Assembly (NCBI GenBank): GCA_037178675.1
Contig: JAYMGJ010000163.1
Location: 1 to 64,000, forward strand
DNA: 64,000 bases
Direction: 5' to 3'
Source of the DNA: Scleroderma bovista
Lineage: Eukaryota; Basidiomycota; Agaricomycetes; Boletales; Sclerodermataceae
This document shows, in pieces, positions 10,455 through 21,044 of this stretch. A program made the translations under genes and the position numbers. The notes beneath the pieces were generated by a model that was not told the origin of the DNA, did not search any database, and worked only from the letters and a program-made list of their open reading frames with translations. Each line of letters begins with the position of its first letter. Position 1 is the stretch's first letter.

Positions 10455-11555
10455 CTACTCTGGTGCAGGTCCTTCCTGCTCCTCCAGGTCCTTCTGGAGC
10501 TCTTCCAACTCCTGGTCAATCTTCTCTGGATCAACCTCTCCGTCACTTTCCTCCTCCGACCTGTTGAAGTCCATCGTGAAGAACCGGCATTCCTCGAAAA
10601 AGGTTTCGAGGCCGGCGCAGAGTCGGTCATTGGACCGCAAAACAGACCGCATAGAGTCTGCGATCCAGGCCATCTGACTGGTCATCGCCTCCACTGCGGC
10701 TGTTAGCCTGTCCATCCGTTCCAGGAAAGGACCAGTGTTGAAACCGGACCTCGACCCGGACGGACCCGCTACCTCCACTATCTCGTCATCGTCAATGGCG
10801 ACCTTCGTCGTTGTCTTCTTCTTCTTCCTCTTCTCACCACCTCGTGGTGACGTCACTGCCTCCTTCTCCTTCTCCTTCTCCTTCACCTTACCCTTGCCTT
10901 TGTCCACTACTGGACCGGGACCCCCCACCTCCGGCCACTCGCACTTCTCCTTGAGGCCGGCACACTTCATGCATGCCCGCTGTTTTGGCTTCTCCAGGTC
11001 ACACTCGCACACTGCGCGATGCTTTGTGCAACGCATGCATCTACAAAAAGAAGTCAGCAAAACAAGAGCAGAAATAGAATAGAATAAAACCTACCAGACC
11101 TCTCCTACCGGACTTTCCTCCGGTTCCTCCCTTGCTCTCTTCTTCGACGCCTCCTGCGCCGTTGCTTTTTGCTTGGCAGCTACCTCCACCGCCCTCTGCT
11201 TGGCAGCCACTTCCGCCACCTTCCTCTGCTCCGACTCCGCCCTCACTTGCGATTCCACCCTCTCCCTCTCCGCCTGCTCGTGCACCTTGCACTCTGCCTC
11301 CTCCCTCACCTTTCGCTCTGCCTCCACCTTTGCACACTCTGCCTCCTCGCATGCTCTCTTCTCTTCTGCCTCCCGATGCTGTCTCTCCTCTCTCCTCACC
11401 TGCTTGTGGTGATGACGCTCCTTCGCCTTCGCGTCAAGAACGCTCGACTCGTCCTCGCTACCGGACAGTAGCTCCAGTGTGGTGGCCTTTGTCCAATCCT
11501 TGGACTCGGCAGTGGAAGTGGCAGCGGGGGTGGTAGACTTGGCTGGTGCGGACAT
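10455..11555 (-). pseudogene. Antisense accessory gene of gypsy A (coiled coil + Cys cluster)
   Basis: Opposite to gag-pol, between pol and the 3' LTR. Exon 1 (11555 to about 11095) begins MSAPAKSTTPAATS and is a Glu/Ala/Arg/Lys-rich coiled coil (REEAECKVHEQAERER). A likely 54-nt intron (GTAGGT..GCTGAC..TGTAG, 11041-11094) leads to exon 2 with CMRCTKHRAVC and CMKCAGLKEKC (C-x2-C-x6-C twice, a Zn2Cys6-like spacing), a Lys-rich stretch with TSPRGGEKRK, and an acidic tail (EESDGEVDPEKIDQELEEL). Joining the exons creates TG|A; one CpG transition would explain it (CG|A, Arg), so this copy is probably dead, or exon 2 is used separately. The same gene is seen in copies B and D. Function unknown. Confidence 0.65.
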
Positions 11556-11602
11556 GTTGGTAGAAGGCAGAAAACTGGGGGTAAAAGCAAAACCGGTCTG
11601 AT

Positions 11603-11610
11603 CTTTATAG
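11603..11610 (-). promoter_or_regulatory. TATA box of the gypsy A antisense gene
   Basis: CTATAAAG on the minus strand, about 48 nt upstream of the ATG at 11555. It lies outside the 3' LTR, so the antisense gene appears to have its own promoter. Confidence 0.45.
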
Positions 11611-11705
11611 ATCCAAGATTTGTACTCAGACAAAACACTCTGGACTCCACATTGTTCTAGGCGACCACACTGCAGCCTCATTGGGGCCTCATGGGTTCGG
11701 CCCCT

Positions 11706-11718
11706 AAAGGGGGGATAC
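11706..11718 (+). other. Gypsy A polypurine tract
   Basis: AAAGGGGGGATAC stands immediately before the TG of the 3' LTR, the place where plus-strand DNA synthesis is primed. Confidence 0.7.
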
Positions 11719-12355
11719 TGTTACGACCATGTCCAACTCCGGATCATATCCGGTTACTCTGGTCACATCGCAGTCCTACAGCTCAACTCCGGTCGTTCTC
11801 AGTTACTCCGGTCAACAGTCGCACAGATAACCTTCCGCTAACTACGACCCTTGGTCTAGCCCGCATACAGTCTTTACCACACTTGCCCGTCTACCCTGCC
11901 TTGACGTGAGTTCTCCGTGAACTCATTATATCTCATACCTTGTAGTATTTTCACCGGACCTGCTTTATTTTCATCGGACCTGACTTTATTTTCGTCGGAC
12001 CTGAACTATCCCTTACTCCGGTTGTCCTTTGTCCGCCATTAGGCTGTTTACTTGTCACCATATATACTCGTCCCTAGTTTGCACTTAGTATAAGTACTCT
12101 GTAGATTATCCTGTACTCCTCAGTCTGAAATCAACTATAGTCACTACTCCTGTCCCTGTCTCTGTCTCTGTCTCCATCATCGTCACCTTGACCGGAACCT
12201 ATGCAAGGGATCAACGCACGTCGTCCTTGTCGTTGAATCCAAGCGATCACCAACTCCGGCCAGACTATCCCTTGTCCAGCCCTCTGCCCTCCTCCTTCGT
12301 CCGCCTTTGTCCGGACTTGACCGGACCCCCTACCAGAGTAGACCCAGACTTGACA
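11719..12355 (+). repeat. Gypsy A 3' LTR
   Basis: 637 bp, TGTTAC..TTGACA, followed by the target duplication CTGTC. Confidence 0.95.
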
Positions 12356-12675
12356 CTGTCACTCAACGCCCTTTTCAACGGCCACGTCGCCTTCAACAAC
12401 AACCTCGCCAGTCTCAATGCTCTGTACAACATACGTACCGCTCTCGATGTTGTTTTTCAATGCCATTAACGCTATGTACCGCCCTTGACGTCGTTTTTCA
12501 CGTCATTAACGCTTTCTTCTCTCCAGCTGTCAACTGCGTCACTGCCGCTCAACCGCTTTCAACAGCCTCGTCGCTGTCAACACTGAACAACTTCACTGCC
12601 CTCAGCGTGTACGTCCCACTCTTGGCGTATTCTTTTAAATGTCATTAATGCTTCTCCTCTGGTTTTTACTCTAGT
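12356..12675 (+). repeat. 189-bp-period repeat, middle segment
   Basis: Continuation of the repeat interrupted by gypsy A: CAACGGCCACGTCGCC, CTCTGTACAACATACGTACCG, CATTAACGC and TTTTTACTCTAGT. The last three bases AGT are the target duplication of the CACTA element that follows. Confidence 0.7.
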
Positions 12676-12945
12676 CACTGTGGGAAGCATACCAGGTGAA
12701 AATCCTCCGACATTTCACCTAAACTCCGGGATACTATCACCCATGGGGTGGGTGAAATAAACCCGTGCTAGATTATTATCACTCATGTGTTAGTTGGAGA
12801 TTTTGAGCCATTTTTTGGTGCAATCACTTGGTACAATTTTTGAGACAGAGGGTGAAAACATACTGTATTCTGGGTGAAAATACAACACAGCAACTCGTGA
12901 TAACCCCACAGTTTACCTGGCGCTCCTCACCACTTTAGTAGGTTT

Positions 12946-13921
12946 TTATCTCCAGGCTCTGACCGCTACACAATGGACAAAATCACTTGATGTCTCACCG
13001 GATGCGTCACCTGCAGGGCCTTCACCACCGGATCCAGTTGGGTCATCCACCTCCGATGCGATGAGCTGTTCAAGCATCTTCGTGTGCTTCCTGTGGTTAG
13101 CCAGATACTGCTTGACAAGCTCCACGGTCGCCCAGTTGTTTCTAAAGCAATTGAGATATGGGTGGTGTTTTTTGGCCTATAGCATATATAGCAAGTACTT
13201 GAGTTTGTACCAGTGTTGTCCAAAGCAAAAAAAAACTCACCACTTCAAATATGTTAGCCAGGTCACGCGTACTCTGTTGACGGTATGTTCTTTGCAACTC
13301 GAGGCCTCCTGCATGGCAAAGGGCATGAACAGTGCACTGGGCAAGCAATTCTGGTGTCATGCGGTCTTCACTAAATTAGGCAAATGTAGAGACTTACCTG
13401 AATGTTGAGGTATGTTTGCCTTTTATCTTGCAGTTCCATCTTGTCAATCAAAACAAACCCGTTTCCTGCAGAACCCTTGGGTTTGTCAATTGTTTCTTGC
13501 CCTTTTTTACCAACACTGCTGATCGCGACATGACACTCCATGTCACGTTTGGCTGTGAGGGCCTTGTCAAGATCAGCTACAGATAATCAGGTAAGTGAAT
13601 GTAGCATTTCAGTGACTTCGCACCCTTAAGCTTTTGTAGTTCAGCTTCCTGTTCATTAACTCTATTCTGGAGAGCCTGTCGTACAGCTGTGGCTGTCTGT
13701 CCACGTGGTGGTCGTCCTTGTCTGGGCTGATTCTCTTGGTTCGATCCAGGATGAGTTGATCCTGCACACGAGCCGTGAGTGGTTGGTGGAGAATTTGAAG
13801 GGGGCATTGACGATTGATGAATCGCAGATGGCAGAACAAAGGCAAGGGCTTTTTTTTGGTTGATTGACTTCCTTTTAACTTCTGGTGTTTGACATCGGCA
13901 GGCTGTTGCTTTCCACCCCAT
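12946..13921 (-). CDS. CACTA accessory gene, coiled-coil protein, about five exons
   Basis: Read on the minus strand, exon 1 (to about 13610) carries a Pro/Ser/Gln-rich region then a coiled coil (RQALQNRVNEQEAELQKLKG). Later exon-like blocks encode KALTAKRDMECHVAISSVG and KPKGSAGNGFVLIDKM (about 13395-13560), ELLAQCTVHALCHAGGLELQ (about 13260-13360) and NNWATVELVKQYLANHRKH (about 12946-13141), ending AWR-TAA. Introns begin GTGCG, GTAAGT and GTGAG and end in AG. I recognise the pattern only as a gene type often found near transposons in mushroom-forming fungi, without a known function. The start codon is uncertain; the first exon may begin at a later Met. Confidence 0.45.
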
Positions 13922-14139
13922 CTACAGGGTGATAGGCATATGATATTCAGAAGTTCCACTTTGTGTTCCGGTACCTGTCTAATTTACATGCACGCACGGA
14001 CCAGCTAATCTCACTAAGCTTGCTCTCCAGATCCTCGTGCGATTGAGGCCAGTTGCATACATCAACTTGGTATGTACCACTCATCCTGAGCTTGATACAT
14101 GCAACTTATCCTGAGCCCAGTGCGCTAGGGCTATGCATC

Positions 14140-15269
14140 ATGCCAAAAGTTCTCTGTGAATGTGGTTGTGGCCTCAGCGTCTCCATTCAAACAGCAAGGC
14201 GCCACCTAGATGGTAAAGTGAGGCCCCATATCAAAGCAAGTACTGGCCGTTGGGACGCAGTGTCGGTTGTACCCCCACTCCATTCCAAGAAAACTGTGTT
14301 ACAGACTTGCGTCGCTGCTGATCCCAACCTGGTTCCTCAAGATGCCTGTGATTTCTCTGAGCCCATGGCCATGGACTGGAGTGCAGCAGACCCACCGGTC
14401 AGACCAATGTCACACGAGTGGGTCTCTCCCACACGGGCAACTAGTCGCTCTTCTGGGCAATTTGTTCACTTAGCAAACTCATTGCGAGCGCCGCTCATAG
14501 AGTCGGACAATGAAGATAGCCCGAGAAGAAGCCCATCACCCACATTGGAATCAGACTCCAGCAGGCCTTCGACTAGTTCTGAAGATGAGGGCGAGGTTAT
14601 GCCCCAAGATGGACTTTCTGCTTGGGATGCATTGGGCGAGCATTTTGAGCAGGACCTCGCCGATATGGGTGCGTCCAAGACATTCTTGACCATCCTGACC
14701 TTTCATTTATGTTTTCACCCGTATCTACAGAGATCGACGACGAAGACCTCTCTACTCTCCGTGCCTTCGTGCTCAAGATTAAGTCATGTATGCCTACTCG
14801 GACATACTCAATGCTGGCCCATGCCTTCCCCAAGGAACCACCTCCTAGTCTGGCCCATGCCCGTGCACATGTCTCGGCTTTATCTGGTGTAGAGCCCACA
14901 AAATTTGATTGCTGCGTTAATTCATGCTGTTGTTACATTGGCCTGTATATCAATGATCAAAACTGCACTTTCTGCAATGAGCCAAGGTTTGACTCGCAGG
15001 GCAGAGCACGCTTGCAATTCACATACATCCCACTGTTGCCACGACTGGTTGCTCTCTACCGTAATCCAAGAATGGCGGAGCAGATGCGTTATCGTGCGTC
15101 TTGTGAATACGCACTGGATCGGGTGAGCGATGTCTTCGATGGACACGTTTACCGTGACTTGTGCCACACAAAAATCAAGGTTGATGGCCAGAAATTGCCC
15201 TGTAACTATTTTTCGGACCCCCGTGACATTGCACTCAGACTCTCCATGGATGGCTTTGTGCCTTTTTGA
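14140..15269 (+). pseudogene. tnp2-like CACTA transposase, N-terminal half
   Basis: Begins MPKVLCECGCGLSVSIQTA, a Cys-rich motif usual at the N-terminus of these fungal tnp2 proteins, followed by a Ser/Asp-rich linker. A 62-nt intron (14669-14730, GTGCGT..CTACAG) joins in frame, G|AG. Exon 2 has the conserved GVEPTKFDCCVNSC, CTFCNEPRFD, FTYIPLLPRLVALY, AEQMRYRA and YFSDPRDIALRLSMDGFVPF blocks. TGA at 15267-15269 follows at the place where relatives read FRRRK (CGA to TGA). The frame then continues briefly (RRKTTTWPII) and homology ends; the DDE catalytic part is absent. Confidence 0.8.
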
Positions 15270-16196
15270 CGACGCAAAACTACTACGTGGCCTATCATCA
15301 TTTATAACTATAATCTCCCCCCTGACATTCTGACTAATTCATAGGTACGATGTCTATAAAGTGGCCAGTGACAGGTCAGTTGGTCTTTCAATAAAGCACT
15401 GCACCTCATGCCAAGGGCCACAGAAGGAGCTAAACATGACAGTGATAAGCCTATGCTCAAACGGTACATTCTATTCATATTGTCGCAGGAATGACTAAAT
15501 GCATAGCCACAACAGGTCAATCTTGCAAACATCGCTCACAGAAGATCATGATGTTGCCGTGACTGCCACTGATAACCCAACAAATGAGGATGCATCCTCT
15601 TTGAACAGCTCTTCCACTGGCCACAGGTGAGCAGTGTCTCAGAGTTGTGGTGCTCAAAGTACCAGTGGCTGATGCGCCTGGCACGTCAGAAAGCTCAAGC
15701 GGCGACTTGTTTGGGTTGATCCCAGATTTCTTTGATCCCTTGTGAACGCCAAATGGGATGCCGAGGAAAAGAGGTGTGAAGTGCAGTGCAAGCTGGAACT
15801 CTTGGAGTTGCAGCAGTTTTCGTCTGATCACTCATCATGCTATACTAGCTAAATGGTTATATTGTACTTGGTATTATCCTATTTACAAAGTGGGTGATGC
15901 TACTGGCTAAACTATCCATTGGGAGTCAGGGTGATTTTGAGGATGAATTTGTCCTGTGAATTTAACCATTGCCTTATCACTCAGAGAACAGCTGAAGTGA
16001 TTTTCACCCTGATGATTACAGGGTGAATTTGACTAGCTCGATCACCCCATGTCTCCCACGTGATTTCGATCACTCAGTTTTCGTGTGATCCCAAATCACC
16101 CTTTTTCTCACCCACTCTCGAAATCCCTGGTAGGCGGGTGAAAAGGGTTTATCACCACTCATGCGGTGAAAATAACACGGTTTGGTTCTCACAGTG

Positions 16197-16990
16197 AGTG
16201 CTGCCAATGCCACTCCAGCAACTCTCCAGCTGTCGACAACACCACTGCTGCTCAAGGCCATTTTCAATGGCCCCTTCACCGCCAACAACAGCCTCGCTGG
16301 CCTCAACACTCTGTACAATGTATGTACTGCCCTCAGCATTGTTTTTAAACCTCATTAATGATTTCCCCCATTTTCACTGTCTTTAGCACTGCCAATGCCG
16401 CTCCAGCAACTCTCCAGCCGTCAATAATGCCACTGCCACTCAATGTCATTTTCAATGGCCCCTTTGCCATCAACAACGACGTCGCTGGCTTCAGCGCTCT
16501 ATACAACATATGTACCACCCTCGGCGTCATTTTTAAATGTCACTAATGCTTTCCCCTCATTTTTCACTGTCTTCAGCACCGCCAACGCCGCTCCAGCAAT
16601 TCTCCAGCCTCGATAATGCCACTGCTGCTCTTGACACTCTATACAAGGTATGTAACCTCAGTGTCGTTTCCAACGGTCCTAACGCTCTGATCTCGCCACT
16701 CCAGCAATTCTCTCGCTGTTGATGATGTCTCAACACTCTTTACGAGGTACATATGTACCTCCGTTGATGTCGTTTCCAATGTTCCTGACCCTTGCTCTCC
16801 ATTTTTCAATACCTCTACTGCCGCCAGTGCCATTCCAGCAATTCTGCTGCTGTCGACGATGCCACCTTCGGACTTGACGCCCTTCACAAGGTATGTACCT
16901 TTAGCATTTAACTGCAGTGTCTCATACTCTCTTCACTCACCTGTTTTAACCGTGCTTCAATGTCCCACAACACCACCCATCAATGTATCT
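16197..16990 (+). repeat. 189-bp-period repeat, right segment
   Basis: Two clear head-to-tail periods begin at 16198, 16387 and 16576, giving exactly 189 bp spacing. Each has an exon-like block of about 122 nt (GCCAACGCCGCTCCAGCAAC.. to ..CTCTGTACAAT) and an intron-like block of about 67 nt from GTATGTAC to CTTTAG. Further, more diverged units run to about 16990. Confidence 0.75.
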
Positions 16991-17252
16991 GTACATACTG
17001 CCATATTTTTCTTCTTCCATATTGATGCTCAGTGTCTACTCGCAACCACACCAGTCCATGCAGCACTTGTGGCCCATCAACGCATTGACTCAATCTTTCA
17101 TTTGCACTTGCCCCAGTGTTATATAAATATTTGTGCACCTCCTTGGTATGTTTTACTTGTTCTCATCATGACCCACCAAAGCATTTCTTAGCCACAATTA
17201 TGGTAATGAGGTTACAGCACGACTGTCAAATATTGCTGTATTCGGTAAGGTC
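16991..17252. other. No gene seen
   Basis: AT-richer stretch between the tandem repeat and the minus-strand gene; no motif or frame could be supported. Confidence 0.4.
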
Positions 17253-20200
17253 CTAATACAAAGTTGTGGCAGTGCTGTCAAATGCGTGTATGTACTCCAT
17301 GAAGTCATCCAAAACATCAGAGGTATTATTAGCCAGCCTGTCTTCTACGGCAGCATCTGCCATAGGATTAACATCAACGGCACTGCTTATGGCAGGAGTG
17401 GTGGCGCTGGGATTTGCACCCGAGGTGCTCTGTGCAGCATCCGCATGGCTGGTGATGTCAGAAGCCTGTACTGCATCACTGGTGTTTGTACCTGTGGCAG
17501 TCTGCGTGTCAGTTTCTGCGCCCACAGAAGTTGGCGCACTGATGGCATTTGCGGTGACAGGGCTAGTGATTGAAGACTGTACGGCATATAAGCTTAGAAT
17601 CAGCACCCAGAGTAGTCATCTTTGTACTCACAGAAGTCTGGGTGCTGATAGTGCTTGCCATGGCAGGATTAGTAGTGATGGAAGGCTGTGTGGCAGGGTT
17701 GGTATTTACACCCGTGGCAGTCTGTCCACTGGTATCTGCACCCGTGTTAGTCTGTGTGGTAGCTTCTGGTTCCTGGACGTCTTGGTGTGTGGTGTTCTCA
17801 TACGGGCCGTCCTCATCTTTGTCATGAATAATTTCAGCAGTCTTGTACTTCTTGTGACAAGGAAGATCCTCAGACAAATGACCTCGGGTGCGTTTTTTGC
17901 CCTTATTGGAGCGTGTGCAGCATGAGGGCTCCTGGATCTCACCATTTTCCAACTGCTCATTCCTTGTTCGTCGAAGCTCCTCAAACTCATCATTTGTTAG
18001 CTCCTTCCAGTAAATTGTTCCCATCTCCCACTTTCATAGCAAGGTCTCGAGCTGAGGCAGTGAGCTAGAAATGTTACTGAGGTTTGCAAATGGAATATCG
18101 TCTGGCCACCCCTCTATGACAACCTGGTAGGGAGTGACAATGTTTCGGAAGTATTGCGCCCACTGCATTTTTGCATTTGGTGCACCAGTGATTTCCTCTT
18201 TAAAAGTTGTTTGTCAAGTGGCTCGAATGTAAATAATTAGTATTACTCACTAAGTTTGTCGTTGATGATGCCGCGTATAGTAGAATGCACGTTAGAAATG
18301 CATTGCTGATGGTTTTCAACTGCTCCTGGTAGATGATACATCAGACATGATTTGCAGCAAAAGGAACTACTACCTTTCATTCCCTGGATGGCGAATCCTT
18401 CCATTTTACTGACGAGACTGTGTGAATCAATGCCCATAACTGAGCCCATGAAGTCAGCAACGCTGTCAGTTGCAAAGGCAATCCCTTGAAGTGGAAGATT
18501 GGTTGTTCCGCGCGATGCAAATAGAATAGTTTCAACGCCAGTACAAGACCTGAGATTGAAGAGCTAAAAAAATAGTTTAGGTGATAAAACCTAAGGCAGT
18601 GAGAGGAAAGGAAGCTCACTTCGTTCTCCACAGCTTTCAGTGTGTAAGTGACGTCGTTGATCTTCGATTTCGTGGTCGTGCAAATCCCAACGGCCTTCGA
18701 TACTTTGAATTCATTAAATTCTTCAACAAGGCACCCCTTCTTTTCCTCTGAAAGCACATGGTACTCCTTGCGATTCTCCTTGATTAATTCATGTAGCATA
18801 TTCCTGCCACTGGCCACTGCAATATTATTAAGCTAATAGTCATTGCATTAAAGGGGGGGAACTACCATTCTCGTTTGATACGTTGGTCGTGCGATCATTG
18901 TGCTGTTTCTTCCAGCAGAACGCGTTCCAAGCACTGACTTTGTTATGCCTGTAGCGGAATTTCACGTGGCCAAGGGTGAGCTCATTCTGGACGCGCTGAA
19001 CACTCTTGTGGTGTTTGGAAGCGAGAGTTGTTGTGATCTCGTTCAATGACCTACACGCAATGTCCAAGTCTTTTTTAAACCGCTCCACCTTCTTGTGCCG
19101 ATTTAATTTTAGTGTCGCGTGGGCCTCTGCACTGAGAACGACCTTGGTACGGGGGCGTGCTCTGGGTTGAACACGACGGGGAGCTGGCTTAGATGGAAGG
19201 AAAACCTGCAAGATCATCTGGGGGAGAGCGTTTGTCTATCCCCCAAGTGCATGGCAAGATTTAAGACACACACAGCATATATTCAGGATCTAGAAACAGA
19301 CTAATTCAAACAAAGCAGGCCAGGAATAAGCTAATCGATTGATATGAGAAATAAAATATAAAACATGCGCAACAGGGTCGCAATAACCAAAATCTTGAGC
19401 AACATGCTCAGGATCGGATACTTCGGTTTCTACAATGTCAGTTAGAACTGGTTGGCAATATGCAGAGATAAAGAGAAAATACCGTTGTAATGGAAAATCC
19501 TGGTGTGCCTTTGAGATCAGACACCAGTGCATTGGATAAATTGGATGCTTGTTCATAAGTCAAATCCCATGGTGTACTCCTCAGAATGGCCTCCCAGCGG
19601 CTGCTGCACACCGTACTGACCAACAAATGCAACCGAGGGAGTATGTCATCCCCAAGATCAAAGTGATTGAGTACAGCATTCGTGTTTGGTCCCATGCTAA
19701 TCAAAGGAGAGTCGGAAACCGGTGAGTCAGCAGGGATGACAACGGAAAATGGTTCTGAAAATTTAATATTGTCCCTGTATAGAAACATGTCTGCAGGGCG
19801 ACGTTGGCGGGTTGAGCATTGACAAGCGGAGGTGGGAGTGCTGGGAGGAGCCGCCTTCGCACTAGCAGTGAGCACTGCAGTCTCACGGATTGCAGCAGAT
19901 GCAGATATGTGCCACTCATCATCCACCATGTCGTGTCTCGCCTCTGTGCTGAGCGCCGTGCACTGAAGGCGAGAGCTGACAGGACTTAAGACGGGAAGGT
20001 AATTCAGACCCTTGAGAGCGATAGGTTCTGCAAGTGCTGCACTGACGTTCATAAAACTTAGTGCTACTGAAGTATGAACTTATGACGGGACTTTGGACGC
20101 TGGGCTGTTTCAATTTTGCACCATTCTGCAAAGCATTGCAGGTGAGGAAGAGCGAATTCTTGACAAAACACCTGGACGATCATGGCAGTGTCACCACTTA

Positions 20201-20340
20201 CACGTTCATTTTGAACGAGCTCGCGTGGGGTAACATAGAGGTCGACTGTGAGCTTGTTGACAGTGAGGTTTCTGGGTAGATCAGTACCAGGGCACCTGAT
20301 GAGAAGGGATATTCCGCCGTCTAAACGGTCTTGCAGAGTA
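17253..20340 (-). pseudogene. Multi-exon gene of unknown function, decayed
   Basis: Exons on the minus strand: about 20200-20340 (LDGGISLLIRCPGTDLPRN); 19500-20052 (Met-Asn-Val start; RQRRPADMFLYRDNIKF, SSRWEAILRSTPWDLTYE); 18868-19217 (basic; SVQRVQNELTLGHVKF, KVSAWNAFCWKKQ); then blocks with KENRKEYHVLSEEKKG and KSKINDVTYTLKAVENE; TNLPLQGIAFATDSVADFMG; KMQWAQYFRNIVTPYQ and VIEGWPDDIPFANL; and a Thr/Ala-rich low-complexity C-terminus. Introns of about 48-60 nt join in frame (for example ATG AAA G|GA and CTT A|AG). TGA at 18034-18036 (LETLL-stop-KWEMG) and a frame change near 17590 mark decay. No catalytic motif is recognised. It could be an accessory gene of an unidentified transposon or a dispersed gene family. 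Gypsy B abuts its 5' side. Confidence 0.6.
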
Positions 20341-20420
20341 ATCTAGCACAGAGCGTGAGCTGTGAGGTGCGCAATTCGATGAATGTTAGACATACTGCAT
20401 CAAAAATGTTGCTGAGCGAT

Positions 20421-21044
20421 TGTCACGACCGTGACATCCGATCACCCTGTACCCTATTGTCCGATCGCGTCCACGCGTTCGCCGTCCGTCTATTGTATGT
20501 ACTCCCTTTTCCGTTTCTTTCTATCTGTCCTGTGTCGCCACCGATCGGTGAGCGCGTTGTCCGTTCTGTCTCTCTGTACTATTACCTAATATGTTTCCTT
20601 TCTCGTTTCCGGTTACTATATGTTCCCGTCCCGTTGCATTACTAACACAATGTCTATCGGTAAACCGGTTATCGCACTTACCGTACTTACTCAGCGCGCA
20701 GCGCGACTGCGCTCGTCATTCGTCGGTAATCCTGACTTCCCGTACATCGCCTCATCCGTTCCACTCAGTATAAATACCTAGATACTCGGTCTGTTGTAGT
20801 TTCAGTTCGAATATCGAATAAGATACTTCTCATCTGTTCTCCCTTCGCACTCTCCGTCTCTGTCTCGTGCAAGCACTCGGTCGTAGACCGTTTACCCTCG
20901 GACTCTCCGTCAGACCCTCGGTCGGCCTTCCTATTACTCGGGAAGCACAACTACGCTACGTAGCATCTCGGTCTTACCGCTAGACCAACCCCTGACCCCC
21001 TGACCCCTCGTAGAGATCAGATCGGTGAAGAACCGGTCTTGACA
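20421..21044 (+). repeat. Gypsy B 5' LTR
   Basis: 624 bp. At least twelve differences from the 3' LTR are visible, all transitions, for example CCGATCG/CTGATCG and GCACAAC/GCGCGAC. Confidence 0.95.
20769..20814 (+). promoter_or_regulatory. Gypsy B LTR TATA box and self-primer
   Basis: TATAAATA (20769-20776) lies 35 nt upstream of AGTTCGAATAT (20804-20814), an 11-mer exactly complementary to ATATTCGAACT in the primer-binding site (21047-21057). Confidence 0.7.

Larger units (their letters stand above)
4418..12355 (+). mobile_element. Ty3/gypsy chromovirus A, complete but decayed
   Basis: Full-length element of 7938 bp. The two LTRs are each 637 bp, begin TGTTAC and end TTGACA. A perfect 5-bp target-site duplication CTGTC stands at 4413-4417 and 12356-12360. 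Internal order is gag, pol (protease, RT, RNase H, integrase, chromodomain), then an antisense gene and the 3' LTR. The pol frame has a frameshift near 6775, stops at 8211-8213 and 8943-8945, and a 24-bp duplication, so this copy cannot move by itself. LTR differences seen are almost all C/T or G/A. Confidence 0.95.
12676..16196. mobile_element. CACTA (EnSpm-type) DNA transposon, degenerate
   Basis: Terminal inverted repeats CACTGTGGGAA (12676) and, inverted, CACTGTGAGAA (ending 16196), flanked by a 3-bp duplication AGT (12673-12675 and 16197-16199), as CACTA elements make. Both subterminal zones hold many short TCACCC/GGTGA words, comparable to the subterminal motifs of this superfamily. Inside lie a minus-strand accessory gene and the N-terminal half of a tnp2-like transposase. 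The catalytic half is missing, so the element is non-autonomous. Confidence 0.88.

Noticed and set aside
10255..10677. Ser-rich plus-strand frame after gypsy A pol
   Set aside because: Mostly the antisense of the accessory gene's exon 2 and the pol 3' untranslated part; not conserved in B or D.
14053..14139. Upstream ATG at 14053 as tnp2 start
   Set aside because: The first 29 residues look like random translation; the conserved Cys-rich start is the Met at 14140.
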